Positions 40,780 to 50,810 of a stretch of DNA of 64,000 nt are shown in pieces (position 1 is the first letter of the stretch; each line of letters opens with the position of its first letter). Made by a program: the position numbers and the translations under genes. Source of the DNA: Undaria pinnatifida (Eukaryota > Sar > Phaeophyceae > Laminariales > Alariaceae); the NCBI GenBank assembly GCA_012845835.1, contig JABAKD010000018.1, positions 5,883,862 through 5,947,861 of the forward strand, written 5' to 3'. A model generated the notes under the pieces. It did not search any database, was not told where the DNA came from, and saw only the letters and a list, made by a program, of their open reading frames with translations.

Positions 40780-41035
40780 ATCTGGGAACACCGCTTCGAT
40801 TGCCGCGGTCGTTTTCTTTGATTATGAATTGTTGCCCTACTCGGCGAAGGGCTCTGAAGGGCTCTTAGGTCCCTAGGGGGAGGAACAAGGGCCTTTTTTG
40901 CGGGAGATCTCTTGAGAATTTCCCGTGGAAGGCGCTAGGGCCCTCTTTTTTGTGGTGGAGCGCTGAGCGTTAAGGGCTCCTAGGGAGTCCCTATGGATGC
41001 CGCTGGCGCGGTAGTGCTCCTATTCGGTGTTTTCG
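40780..41035 (+). repeat. degenerate extra copies of the terminal-exon 3' end
   Basis: CCGCTTCGATTGCCGCGGTC (40789) resembles CGCTTCGACCGCCGCGGTCG of the real exon (40659). GCCGCTGGCGCGGTAGTGCT (40998) resembles it more weakly and also encodes a hydrophobic run. CCCTAGGGG and GGGACC words surround each. Confidence 0.45.
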
Positions 41036-41852
41036 CCGGAACGTTCTGGGGGGGGGGTTCCCGCCGGGGGTCCCTAACCGGAGGGTGTCCCTTGGGGGAC
41101 CCTAAGGGTCTGCTAGGTAAGGGTCTGCTAGGGGCCCCTAGGAGGTCCCCATTGGACACCAAGGAATACCATAGGGGGGGTCCTAGGGAGCCCGTTTCGG
41201 ACTGCTGGAGAAGCTTGAGGACTGGCCGTTGAAGGTCGCGGTGTCTGTTGGGATCGATGAGCCAGGCGGCGGGGCGGGTTTTCGTTGCGGATGTAGCGTT
41301 TTTGTAACTACTGCAGCGGGGGGGGGGGGAGAGTGTCGAAGACATTGAAAAACGTCCTTGACAGAAGTGGGGGAATGGGGGTTGTATACGCACCTTGTAG
41401 TAACCGTGTATGTTCTGGCCATCGAATATACCCTGTCTTGTGTGTGTTGACTATTCTATTTTATTTACCTTTTGGGCGTTTGGTTTGGTTTCAGATTTGT
41501 CTCTCGTGTGATTTCCCTCACTGCGTACCCCTTCCCCCCTCCCTCCTCCTCCCCTCTCGCGTCTTTCGGCCTGGATGGGCGGCAGCGGTGGTGATGGTGG
41601 TGGTGGTGGTGGTGGTGGTGTTTACAGTAGATAAGTGGAGGACACGTCGCGTCACGTTTCGTGTTCTGCGCTCGGATCGGCTTTTATTCCGTCTAGAAAA
41701 ATTGCGTGTCTGTCATATCATGAACTATACTATCATAGCGAGCGACGATGTGCACCGTTGGAACCGCAGCCGCAATGGGTGAAGTGGCTGTCTGAAAACC
41801 GCCCGCGAATCTGTGAGCCGACGTTTTCGTGGAGGATGGGGGGGGGGGGAAT

Positions 41853-41883
<31 letters not shown>

Positions 41884-42999
41884 TTCAAGGGTAAGGGGGC
41901 ACGGGGAGTCAAGGATGAAACCCCCCAAGGGGGTCTACATGTGACTGTCCTGATTATTGTTTTCGTTGGTCTGTGCTGGGGTTGAGAGAAGGAATAGGGT
42001 TCGGTATCACCCGGGTGCAAGGAACGTGAGGGATGCCTGGGCCCTACAGAGACACTCAAGTGCGCGAAAAGTACGCAGTTCCTTTACATGGGAGGGGGGG
42101 GCGGGGGCGGGAGTCCCTTTGTAGGAGTTCCCGTTGCGGGTGTGAGGCCGTTAACTTTGCGTTCGCATACGCGCATACACAAGCAGGTTGGTGTGTAGGA
42201 ACGTGAGTGTCTCGAGAACGTTGCATGACCTCTCGTGCAAGTGTCGGCACTTTTTGTGGCAGTCCGTTCGGAAATGAGGAGAGGGAGGGGGAGGCGGGGG
42301 TCTGGAATGCACCCGGCTCTCTCTCGTTCTGTTTGTGGCGGAATTGGTGGAAGATTGAGCAACATTTCGGCCTCCTTGTCGACTCCGAATGTCTACGCTC
42401 TCTGTATTTCACACTCCACTTTGCGCTACCGTCGCGGACTTTGCGCTCCCATCGCGGACGTTCACCAGCCTAGTTCGCCACCAAGCCGTCTTGCGCCTGT
42501 GAAACCACAGGGACGGTTTCTTAGGGTCTGTGAACTCTTGCAAGGATCGTCCCTGCCCCTCCCCATCCCCCTCCCCCCCCTGCATGACCGCACGAACTAG
42601 GGGTCATTCTTTCTGACCCCTGGATGTTGGCTGCATGAGATAGTTGATACCGCCGTTCTGGGGACATTTTATGCAACTCACTGTACGTGGTGCACGGAAC
42701 TTTTCAAAGGCTTTCCTTGTGAGCTAGCCAGGCGGGATGTTTCAGAGGGTCGGGAGTTCGTGGTCGGTCATTGTCGAAAAAACATGCCTTGTAGAAGTTC
42801 ATGCAGTATGTGCCATGTGTTTTTTTAGTCCGATGTGATATTTTTTTTCTAGATTTTCGGCGAGAACGTCTTTCGCTACCTAGCTTCTTTCGCGACCTGA
42901 GCATCACTGCGCGCGGAGCCTTTGGGTGGCTTAGCTCGGACGCTCGTTTTTGGGCGAGCTCGGTTCGGACTAACAGGTTTTGGGTTGCTCAGTGTAGAC
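41036..42999. other. mostly unclassified GC-rich region with homopolymer tracts
   Basis: GGTCTGCTAGG and CCCCTAGGAGG palindromic words at 41100-41190. GGT microsatellite at about 41588-41622. G tracts at 41838-41847 and 41856-41883. A 149-codon frame (41333-41782) has a Val run over the GGT repeat and no recognised domain. CAGGCGCGATGG-like regulatory sites were not identified. Confidence 0.45.
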
Positions 43000-43429
43000 T
43001 CTAGGTTTGGGCGGGGTCAGTTGAGACGGTCGGTTTTAAAGCCGCTCGGCGCCAAGTGTTGATTTTGTTTCGGGGTTGACGCTTGGGAGCTTCGTAAACA
43101 CGCAGGCATCGAACGTTGTCACGGCGACCCTTGAGCGAGCTAACCTTGAGCGAACGTTGGGGCTACGTCCTTGGATGGACAACCCTTGAGCGGCGATCGG
43201 AGGGATGCAACCTTGAGTTGCCCCGCGGTCTGACAGCACGCCCTTATATATGACGGGGTTTGCAATATATATAGGGCGTCACTGTCACGTGGCTTAGTGG
43301 ATGGTGATAGTACGCGAGGTGAGGGCGAGGTGTTTGCTTCATGTTCCTGAATGTGTCCTTTCTTCCCTCTGCCTCTTGGGGTTAAATTGGGTAAGGTGAA
43401 GCCTTTGCTTCACGACGAGTGCTATATAC
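43000..43429. other. unclassified with a TATA-rich hairpin
   Basis: ACCTTGAGCG recurs at 43142 and CCCTTGAGCG at 43120 and 43182. CGCCCTTATATAT (43239-43251) and ATATATATAGGGCG (43264-43277) form a stem of about 13 bp with one offset. Confidence 0.5.
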
Positions 43430-43640
43430 AGTGGGGGTCCCTCTGTAGTGCCGGTTGAGTTGTGCCGATTTCCGCAATAGTGCCGGTTGCCGCAATATTG
43501 CTGGTTGGTTAGTGCCGGTTGCCACAGTAGTGCCGGTTGAGTAGTGCCGGGTGCTTCTGTAGTGCCGGTAAAATCGCTTGTCGCAAATGGGAATATAACC
43601 CGACTAAGTGGCAGTATGCGGAGTAGCGCAGGTCGCCGCA
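43430..43640 (+). repeat. TAGTGCCGGTTG minisatellite
   Basis: TAGTGCCGGTTGCCGCAATA-type units of about 18-20 bp recur about eight times. Inverted and direct relatives lie at 44655-44830. Confidence 0.85.
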
Positions 43641-44431
43641 GTAGTGCAGTTTTTTTTTGGTGGGCACATGCCGGCGCTGCGAAGGGATCCATACTGTAGG
43701 ACAGGGGATGAAGGGGTAGCACTTGTTTTGGCTGAAAATGTGTCCAACTCTAGCGGGGGTGCCTCAAGCGAGGAACTATCCGCGAGGTGGCACATTATGG
43801 CCAACTTATTATTTCTGATTTGACGTGGCCCCTTCACGGAGGAAGTACTATAAAGGCGTGTAGGTGACAGCCGGAAACACCGGTGGCATGACGGCAACCG
43901 GCGCTCCATGTGGCACGGTATGGCATAAAAAAGCCCATAGTTGCGACCAATGGGGGATGCTATACCGAGGTAGGTCCCAGTTTCGTTGCAATACCGTTTG
44001 TGTTTTACAATATCGTTTGCTAAATACGTAGGCCATGGGATTGTCCGTGAAGCTGTGTTTTTCGTTTCTTTTTTCTTCTTGTTTTCCCTTCAAAAGTAGT
44101 CAACTTCATGGGTGGGCTCTCGTAAGACTTCCTCAAGCCAGAAGTCGCCGAAAAATTAGTTGCACACCCCTGTCCGTAGCATGCGTATCAAGGATTCCTT
44201 CGCGTGCGTGTCCTCCTGTGTTTTTTTTTTTAATAAGAGTTAACAATAAAACCTCGTCTACCCGTGAGATGGACGATTTTCGTCGAGACCTCATCGTTGC
44301 AAACTGCGTGAGACGACTTTTCAATCGCGCGTGCAACGAACGTTCTGTTTGGCTCTTTTTTTATGGGTAACCTTATCTGGTCCACGGGGAACAAAATACT
44401 TGTCTGACACGTTTCATTCACAGACCGGGCT
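43641..44431. other. mostly unclassified; R1 end at about 44255
   Basis: ACCCGTGAGATGGACGATTT and GAGACCTCATCGTTGCAAAC (44259-44308) are a diverged minus-strand R1 end. The rest is not recognised. Confidence 0.45.
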
Positions 44432-44634
44432 GATTCTACGATAGCTCCCCCCCAAAAACCGGCGATTTTTTTTAACGAACGTTTCATGGCTGCTGGATAC
44501 GAGGAAAGTCTATCGAACGATGACGTCGGGGCGGCAAGGGGCACCGTATTTCCGGAGATACGGCCGGGAGCTGGTTTCGAAACCGGCGATTTCGTTAAAG
44601 AAAAGTTTGGGGGGGGCTCTGCCGTAGAACGACT
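44432..44634 (-). mobile_element. T-family MITE, copy 2
   Basis: GATTCTACGATAGCTCCCCC at the left and GGGGGGGCTCTGCCGTAGAA near the right are the TIRs. The interior (ACGAACGTTTCATGG, GAAACCGGCGATTTCG) is the reverse complement of 21489-21733, about 40 bp shorter. Confidence 0.8.
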
Positions 44635-44654
44635 CACCGACGGGGTTTGATTGC

Positions 44655-44830
44655 ATATGTAGCGGTCCCTCTGCAGTGCCAGTATGTGCACTATAGAGGG
44701 AATTACCAGCACTACAGCGGCAACCGGCACTAATATGCATACTTCCACTACTGGTTGTTTCCGTCTGTGCCAAACGATTTTACAGGCACTATCGTGGGGT
44801 ACCGGTACTGCTCAACCGGAACTATAGAGG
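44655..44830. repeat. degenerate AGTGCC/GGCACT repeats
   Basis: CTGCAGTGCCAG, CAACCGGCACTA, CAGGCACTATCG and CTCAACCGGAACTATAGAGG relate to the 43430 minisatellite in both orientations. Confidence 0.5.
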
Positions 44831-44851
44831 GACTACGACTACTCTGTATAG

Positions 44852-45150
44852 ATCAAGGCTACGGTAGGGGGGGGGGGGGGGGGGGGGGGGGGCAATTTTC
44901 ACTACCTGGTCTGAGCCGCTTGCACGAGTGACTCTGCAGTTCACTGACAGAAACAAGTTAGCCTCGATTCGTTTGGAACAGCGCGGCTAAAAAACATCCT
45001 GTTCGGGATTCATGTCGAAAAACTACATCAGCACGATCATATGACCGCATATAGACTATATGGAACAGAGGGTTCACTCGCGCGAGTGACCCCGAGCCAA
45101 TGCAAAAAAAAGGCCCTTAAAACGGGACCCTCCCCCCTGTCGTAGCGTTG
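44852..45150 (-). mobile_element. P-family MITE, copy 3 (most complete outside the satellite)
   Basis: Left terminus AAGGCTACGGTAGGGGGG and right terminus CCCCCCTGTCGTAGCGTT are inverted repeats. Subterminal palindromes are GCTTGCACGAGTGAC (44918-44932) and TTCACTCGCGCGAGTGAC (45073-45090). About 300 bp, no ORF. Confidence 0.75.
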
Positions 45151-45260
45151 GTCGATATGGATGGGTGCTACCCTAGAGGTAGGGATTTTTTTTCTTTGGA
45201 TGAAAATTATGGTATGACGGCGCTCCTTGACCCAGAGAAACCGTCGGGAAATATATATAT
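45150..45260 (+). repeat. C-family fragment
   Basis: GGGTGCTACCCTAGAGG, GGCGCTCCTTGACCCAGAGA and ACCGTCGGGAAAT. Confidence 0.5.
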
Positions 45261-45261
45261 G

Positions 45262-45780
45262 TGCTCTCCCTTACTCAAACGCCCCACCAAATATCGAAAT
45301 CCGCCACATTAATAAACACTTCACGCACAAGATATCACCTCATTATCTTTCGAGAGCCATCCATGCCGCTGTGTTTCCCGCCCCCCCCCCCCCCCCCCCC
45401 TCCCCCCCCGCTCCAACGCCCCCTCTTTCCCGACCACCTGCACGATCGCCTAGACCTAGCACCACGCGTATAACAAGCTGATACATATCTTTGATCTCAC
45501 AGCCGAAGTGTATTTGAATATTATTTGTGACCTAAACCTCCTAAAAAATCTCCCCCCCCCCCCCTCTTGCTCTCCCTTACTCAAACGCCCCACCAAATAT
45601 CGAAATCCGCCACATTAATAAACACTTCACGCACAGGATATCACCTCATTATCTTTCGAGAGCCATCCATGCCGCTGTGTTCCCCTCCCCCCCCGCCTCG
45701 AACGCCCCCTTCTTCCCCATCACCCGCACCTTCGCCTAGACCTAGCACCACACGTATAACAAACCATTCACCTAAAGCCG
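45262..45780 (+). repeat. M-family repeat, 306-bp tandem pair
   Basis: GCTCTCCCTTACTCAAACGC, ATTAATAAACACTTCACGCA, TCATTATCTTTCGAGAGCCA and CGCCTAGACCTAGCACCA occur in order at 45262-45475 and 45568-45765. Poly-C tracts end both. Confidence 0.92.
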
Positions 45781-45904
45781 TCCCCCCCCCCCCGCCCCCC
45801 CCCCCCCGCCCCCCCCCCCCCGCCCCCACCCCCCACCCTCCCCCCCCCAACCCATCCCAACCCCACCCCCTCGAACACTCCACCCTCTCTTTACTCACTG
45901 ATTG
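45781..45904 (+). repeat. poly-C tract
   Basis: Interrupted C runs from about 45780 to 45870. Confidence 0.9.
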
Positions 45905-46335
45905 TACGAATTACCCCAGGATATACATGATAAACTGATGTAGTATTTCCAAAAATGTCACATTTATCCCCTCAAAATAATGTATAGTTTCCAGGCACAT
46001 ATTGAGCTGCCCCCCCCCCCCCCCCCCCCCCCCCCGCCCCCCTCCAAACCCGCTCGCTTTTGATCAAAACCAGGCCCCCCTTTCCCTTCACAGCTGTCAG
46101 ATTTTGTCCCCCTCAGAAACGGGTTTTATAGTTTCCGCGCACAGACTGACTAAAATCATCCTGTTGACCCTGATAGCTACACTGTAGTTGTAAGGGGAGT
46201 CGCCGACCTATATCCTTAATGAGGACACACAACTCGTAATGCGCGCGATCGGAGTATCACACACAGCTTGCAAAGATGAGTTTCGACGAAATCTTCGATC
46301 TCACAGCTGGAGTGTATTTTCATTTTTATAATATA
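45905..46335 (+). mobile_element. R1-family element, copy with poly-C insertion
   Basis: GGATATACATGATAAACTGA, a C run at 46011-46035, ACAGCTGTCAGATTTTGTCC, CCTATATCCTTAATGAGGAC, AAGATGAGTTTCGACGAAAT and CACAGCTGGAGTGTATTTTC. Immediately followed by ATATATACCAGGTATATATC. Confidence 0.75.
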
Positions 46336-46579
46336 TACCAGGTATATATCATTTTTGTTTTTTGCAAATGTGAAATTAATTTTTGTTTGTTCGTTTGCTT
46401 GTTTTCAACGTAGGCGCCGTGATGGGTTCGTTCACCGGGTTGCACTTTCAGTTTGACTGCAAATAATCTTTGGCCTCAGAAGGCACGTAGACCTCTCCTC
46501 ACAAGGTTAGGATCCTCAAGAACAAAAAAACACACGGGTGCGTCTTTATCGCGCAGCATGCGTACGTATGTCCCTCAGA

Positions 46580-46834
46580 GTCGTTCTACGGCAGCCCCCC
46601 CCCAGCATTTATTTCTCTGACGAATTGGCCGGTTTTGAAACCAGACCTCTCCCGGCCGTATATCCTGAAATACGGTGCCCCTTGCCATCCCGGCGGTCAT
46701 CGTTCGATAGACCTTTGCAAACAAGAAAATGTATGAAGATTTCGTTTTCATACCACACTTCCTCGTGCCGAGAAGTCGTGAAACCTTTGTTAAAGAAAAC
46801 CGCTGGTTCGGGGGGGGGCTATGGTAGAATCGGT
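46580..46834 (+). mobile_element. T-family MITE, copy 3
   Basis: GTCGTTCTACGGCAGCCCCC left; GGGGGGGGCTATGGTAGAAT right. The interior matches 21489-21733 (CCTGAAATACGGTGCCCC, CGTTCGATAGACCTTTG). Confidence 0.8.
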
Positions 46835-46929
46835 CCTCACCGTTTTCCCCTTTCCAGCTCTAATCGTGGGAATTTCATCCCGCACGGTAGGGGAGCTAAG
46901 ACAGAGGCGATTCAAGTTTTTTCTGGGGC

Positions 46930-47040
46930 TTCCTCAACTTGGGAGCTTAACGTCTATACAACTGGAAACCCGTTTGGGGGACAAAATTGCTTTGGATTTA
47001 GTATAGGGAGGGGTTTTGGGGGCTTGAAAGGGGTTAAAGA
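46930..47040 (+). repeat. H-family copy
   Basis: ACTGGAAACCCGTTTGGGGG, TTTAGTATAGGGAGGGGTTT and GGGCTTGAAAGGGGTTAAAG. The longest H copy. Confidence 0.7.
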
Positions 47041-47149
47041 GACCTCTCCCGAAAAAACTGATTTGGAAAGCAAAATAAAAACTGATGCTGTCTACCGGAT
47101 GAAGCAATCCCATAAATATAATATGGCCTGAGGTGTGCACAACGAAAAT

Positions 47150-47530
47150 CATGCAAAAAAACGGCCTATATTATTTATTTTTTTCCGACGATTTTGGGCT
47201 TAAGGAACCCCGTCACTCAGAAAACGAAATAGCCAAAAAACGGTATACCTTGATACCTCTATCGTAGCACGGGTCCAACACGGCAGGGGTGCAGAAGATT
47301 CTAAGAATTTTCTGAGAGCTCTTAACATGAGGAGGAGAGTGAGCATCTCACCCAAAACGTGACTTGGAAGGCGTTCGTTCGCGCAACCCGGCCAACATGT
47401 ATATATATATATTATGCGTTAGTCCCAAGACCAAAATGTGTACTCGCAAAAATAAAATAAGAATGGCTGATAAGTTCCTCGCTTGAGTAGGGCTAGAAAA
47501 AAAACGCCTAATCCAGAAAGTGTAAGTCCT
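47150..47530. repeat. C-family (minus) and D-family copies
   Basis: TTCCGACGATTTTGGGCTTA and CTCTATCGTAGCACGGG (47183-47275) are an inverted C copy. GAGCATCTCACCCAAAACGT, TTGGAAGGCGTTCGTTCGCG and GTAGGACGACTCAC are family D. Confidence 0.65.
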
Positions 47531-47666
47531 GCCGTAGGACGACTCACAGGAGGGTTTTTGTTCTGCCCTCAGCGACCCTTTTCGCACAAGCCGTGGCCGC
47601 GGGTGTCGCAACGTGTGGCGCCCCCCCGAGGTGCGTGCCGTCGTCTCCATAACGAAGAAGGCTTAG

Positions 47667-47903
47667 GATTCCCGTTTCGCTCGTCGACGAGTTTCATCGA
47701 ATGGCCTCGTGACGGAGGATGATGTAGAGCGCTTTCTGATCTTGTCCTTCTCGGTACGCGCGGGGCCTGTGGAACGTACTGCAGCACGAGAGAATCTCTT
47801 TCAGCGCGAACAAGGCCGGGCGCGGCGGATTTTTATTCGAAAACCGTCGCTCGTTGTGCAAGATGTATTTGCATACGTGGGGCAAATCAAATCCCATAGA
47901 TGA
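47667..47903 (+). CDS. possible exon, unknown protein
   Basis: After GAAGGCTTAG a 78-codon frame runs to TGA at 47901-47903. Its composition is protein-like rather than repetitive, with TEDDVERFLILSFSVRAGP near residue 20 and RKPSLVVQDVFAYVGQIKS at the end. No family recognised and no start codon of its own. It might be a final exon or an element ORF fragment. Low confidence. Confidence 0.25.
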   Translation, partial: DSRFARRRVSSNGLVTEDDVERFLILSFSVRAGPVERTAARENLFQREQGRARRIFIRKPSLVVQDVFAYVGQIKSHR

Positions 47904-48330
47904 TATAATATGGCATCCAGGGCAGATGCACCCTTGGTCTGTATGATCTACATGGCGTGTAGATCATGTCTGTGGGAACCTAGCGGGAACCATGTAACCT
48001 GCACGGTCTATTAATGGCACATGTTTCCTGGGCTGGGTGTCTATCCTTCACAAATCCTGCACAACATATCATATCGACGCACATAGGGTCTAGATTTTCT
48101 AGATTTTCTACGTAAGATTATCTAGATTGTCTAGATAAACAATCTACTGTATGTAGATCGTGATTTGTCCGATGACTGCAATGTTTTTGTGGGCCCCCGT
48201 TCACGGGGCGGATGGGTGACGCTAAGATCCGTCTCGAATTAACGTGTATATGTCTTTTTTCATTTCAGGATCTAGATTATCTACTAACAAATGATCTAGA
48301 TCATGATCTGTCCGATGTGTGAATCCTTTC
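47904..48330. other. TCTAGA/GATC-rich palindromic patch
   Basis: GATCTACATGGCGTGTAGATC (47945-47965) is an 8-bp-stem hairpin. TCTAGATTTTCTAGATTTTC, ATCTAGATTGTCTAGAT and ATGATCTAGATCAT lie at 48088-48308. No gene. Confidence 0.7.
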
Positions 48331-48622
48331 AACATCTATCGCCTTGCCTCCGGTTTCGGTCCGTGGCCGGCTGTTTTCTTGTAGAAAGCTTGATCGGCAT
48401 GTATGTGCAAAACTCGAGGCAAAACGCCTCATTAACTTTCCTAATTTCTTGAGCGTTGTCGCGTACCGGGTATTGAACAAAAAAACGTGAGCATGGCGAA
48501 ATTAAAAATTGCCTCCCAAGTCTCCCCCGCGCGTTGAGTGGTTTCCTCAGGGACGTCCGGATCTCGGCATGCATGCCGTCCCAACTACCCACGTCTTTGA
48601 AGACCAAAGAAGAGCATTAACT
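48331..48622. other. unclassified
   Basis: No recognised feature. Confidence 0.5.
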
Positions 48623-48840
48623 CAGGTCTTTTCACGGGTCGAGTCACTTCTCGTGGGTCGTGTCGGATCAGGTCAGGGTCACTCGACCCGACCCGTGGAG
48701 TTTGAAAACCGACCCGACCGGACTCGACCCACCCCGTGATATTTCAAACGCCTCTTGACCCAACCGGAGTCGACCCACTCGATTGTGGAAAACCTCCCGA
48801 CGCGGTCTGCGAGTCTGGTTTTATTCCGTGAGAAGCCCTG
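48623..48840 (+). mobile_element. F-family TIR element, copy 4
   Basis: Left CAGGTCTTTTCACGGGTCGA and right ATTCCGTGAGAAGCCCTG are inverted relatives. The interior has CTCGACCCGACCCGTGGAG and GACCCACCCCGTGATATTTC units. Confidence 0.6.
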
Positions 48841-49217
48841 TTTTCTCGTTGTCTAACCTCAAGAATGAGAACGGGTACATGATACCACATACGAGGTTCT
48901 TCTTCGGGATGGGGTACACTTGGTATCCCGGGAGCGTCGCAAGTCGAAAAGGGGGAGCACACAGCCCCTTTTCTTTTTCATTTGTACGAGGGCCGTTCCC
49001 GACGAACACAAAAAAATGTCAGGATCGTGACAAAAACAATGAGCTGCTATTTATGGAGATCCACTGTTAACAGGATGAAATGACAAAACAAACGAAAAAT
49101 AAAGCATCTCACCACCTTTCCTACGAGCTCTCTTACGCTACGGCTGTGTTCGATTGAGGCGCTGTATAGATGGTAAGACCGGTCAACAAAAGATACACCA
49201 GTGAAATCAAAGCGCTT
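48841..49217. other. unclassified
   Basis: GGGCCGTTCCCGACGAACAC with AAAATGTCAGGATCGTGAC (48990-49030) matches GGGCCGTTCCCAACGAACAC at 24308, flanking the E block. No gene. Confidence 0.5.
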
Positions 49218-49260
49218 GTAAAACATACAAGGGGGCTTTTTTTCGGCCCCCTTGTTTTAC
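49218..49260. other. strong GC hairpin with T-rich loop
   Basis: CAAGGGGGC (49228-49236) and GCCCCCTTG (49246-49254) pair perfectly around TTTTTTTCG. Outer GTAAAAC / GTTTTAC extend the stem after a 3-nt bulge. Confidence 0.75.
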
Positions 49261-49300
49261 TGATAATCTGTCCTGCTGACAGCGGGTCTCCGTAGTACCA

Positions 49301-49474
49301 CTGCTTTTTTTTTTTCTTTTTTTATCCTCCGGCGGATGGGGAAAAATAAAGCTTTAGCTCACCACACTTCCACGAATTTTCATACGCGTCGTGTGTCGAT
49401 TTAACTCAGTTGCTTTCACAGCCCAACGCTAGCTGGCGTACCCTTCGGGTCCCATTGCAGGTATAGCGTAAGCT
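49301..49474 (-). mobile_element. S2 A-tailed retroposon, full-length form
   Basis: T-rich run, CCTCCGGCGGATGGGGAAAA, AGCTTTAGCTCACCACACTT, GTGTCGATTTAACTCAGTTG, and CAGGTATAGCGTAAGCT at the 5' end. Confidence 0.75.
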
Positions 49475-50043
49475 ACTGCTTTCGCTACTGTAACAATGGT
49501 TACTGCTGTTGCTGAATGCTTCGTGTACCTGGAATGAGGTCCGACCATGTGTGTTTGACTGTTGTATTGGACGGGAAAACTGTTGCTCTCGTGGGGCTCG
49601 ATTTTCAGCTGTGCGCCAAACCACACACACATACATACACCGCGATTACTGGCAGACAGGCAAAAACTTGAAACACGGCTCCTGCAGTAGTTCTGCTGCT
49701 GCTGCAGTTCTGCTCCTGTATACGGGCTGATTTTGTGACAGCCCACACGCCACGCATATGTATATACATACTTTACCTGCTACCTACAGAAGAGCACAAA
49801 CGTACACATATACACATACACATCGTCTGTGAGACTGCCAAAACGAAAAGAGCTCGCAGCACAACTGCTGTTGTACAGTGACTGCCACGAGTACCGAAAT
49901 CGGAGCGCCACGTGTGATACAGCAGCAGCAGCAGCAGAGCGAGAAAAACACTACTGGTATGTGGTGGAAGTCGAGTCTTGAAGAGCCTAGTCGTAGCAGC
50001 TTCAGATTCTGTCGATCGATATTTTTAGTCTGCTTTCCTCACG
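49475..50043. other. unclassified upstream region
   Basis: CAG run at 49920-49937; CTG run at about 49692-49708. It could hold the 5' end of the ORF at 50044, but no promoter motif was seen. Confidence 0.45.
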
Positions 50044-50223
50044 ATGGCCTCGCAGGCAGACCGCGAGATTTTGAACGGTGAGGTCAACGGTTCGGTTATC
50101 ACCTTTATCCCAAAATCTACAAAAAAACTGAAAGACTGTCATGTGTATTTCGATCTACCAAGGACCATAAAAAAGGGATCCCGATCTACCAAGGACCATA
50201 TAAAAGGGATCGTTGGATTCTGA
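50044..50223 (+). CDS. short ORF with protein-like N-terminus, running into the satellite
   Basis: ATG in a good context (CACGATGG) opens a 59-codon frame. Its first 38 residues look like genuine protein (MASQADREILNGEVNGSVIT and further to CHVYFDLP). The last 20 codons are satellite-derived (TCTACCAAGGACCAT twice) and end at TGA 50221-50223. GGTGAG at about 50077 could be a splice donor, in which case only about 11 codons are exon. No family recognised. Either a gene interrupted by array expansion or a chance frame. Confidence 0.3.
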   Translation: MASQADREILNGEVNGSVITFIPKSTKKLKDCHVYFDLPRTIKKGSRSTKDHIKGIVGF

Positions 50224-50810
50224 TTGGCTAACGCGGTCGTAAAGAGTGCATCGTTAGACGGCCAGCAACGGTCGTAAGAACGGGTCGTTGGATTATGATC
50301 AGCCAACGATCGTAAAAAGGTGATCGTTGGATTCCGATCGGCCACGGATCGCAAAAAAGTGATCGTTGGGTGTTGATCGGCCAATCAATGATAAAAAAAA
50401 AAGATCGTTGGATTCCGATCGACCAACGATCGATTCCGATCGGCCAACGATCTTAAAAAATGAATCTTTCGATTCCAATCGACCAACGATCGTAAAAATA
50501 GATCATTGGATTCTGACCAGACAACGATCGTAGTCAAGGATCTTCGAATCCCGATAGGCTAACGGTCGCAAAAAGAGGATCGTTGGGTTCTGGACCAGGC
50601 AACGATCGTAGTAAATCAAGGATCTTCGGATTCCGATCGGCTAACGGTCGTAAAAAGGGATGGTTGGATTTTTGACCAGACAACGGCCGTAGTAAAGGAT
50701 TTTCGGATTCCGATCGACCAACAATCGTAAATATGGGACCGTTCGATTCCGACCGGCCTACGGTCGATCGTAACACGAAAATAATTGGATTCCGATTGGC
50801 CAATGATCAT
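50148..50810 (-). repeat. hairpin satellite, inverted block
   Basis: About 16 units in reverse orientation (AAAAAAGATCGTTGGATTCC, GATCGRCCAACGATCGTAAA). The first units are diverged (CGATCTACCAAGGACCAT). Confidence 0.95.

Noticed and set aside
41333-41782. 149-codon ORF with a Val run
   Set aside because: The Val run is a GGT microsatellite and the flanks show no family signature.
49218-49260. rho-independent terminator
   Set aside because: The T run is in the loop, not after the stem, and there is no bacterial gene nearby.
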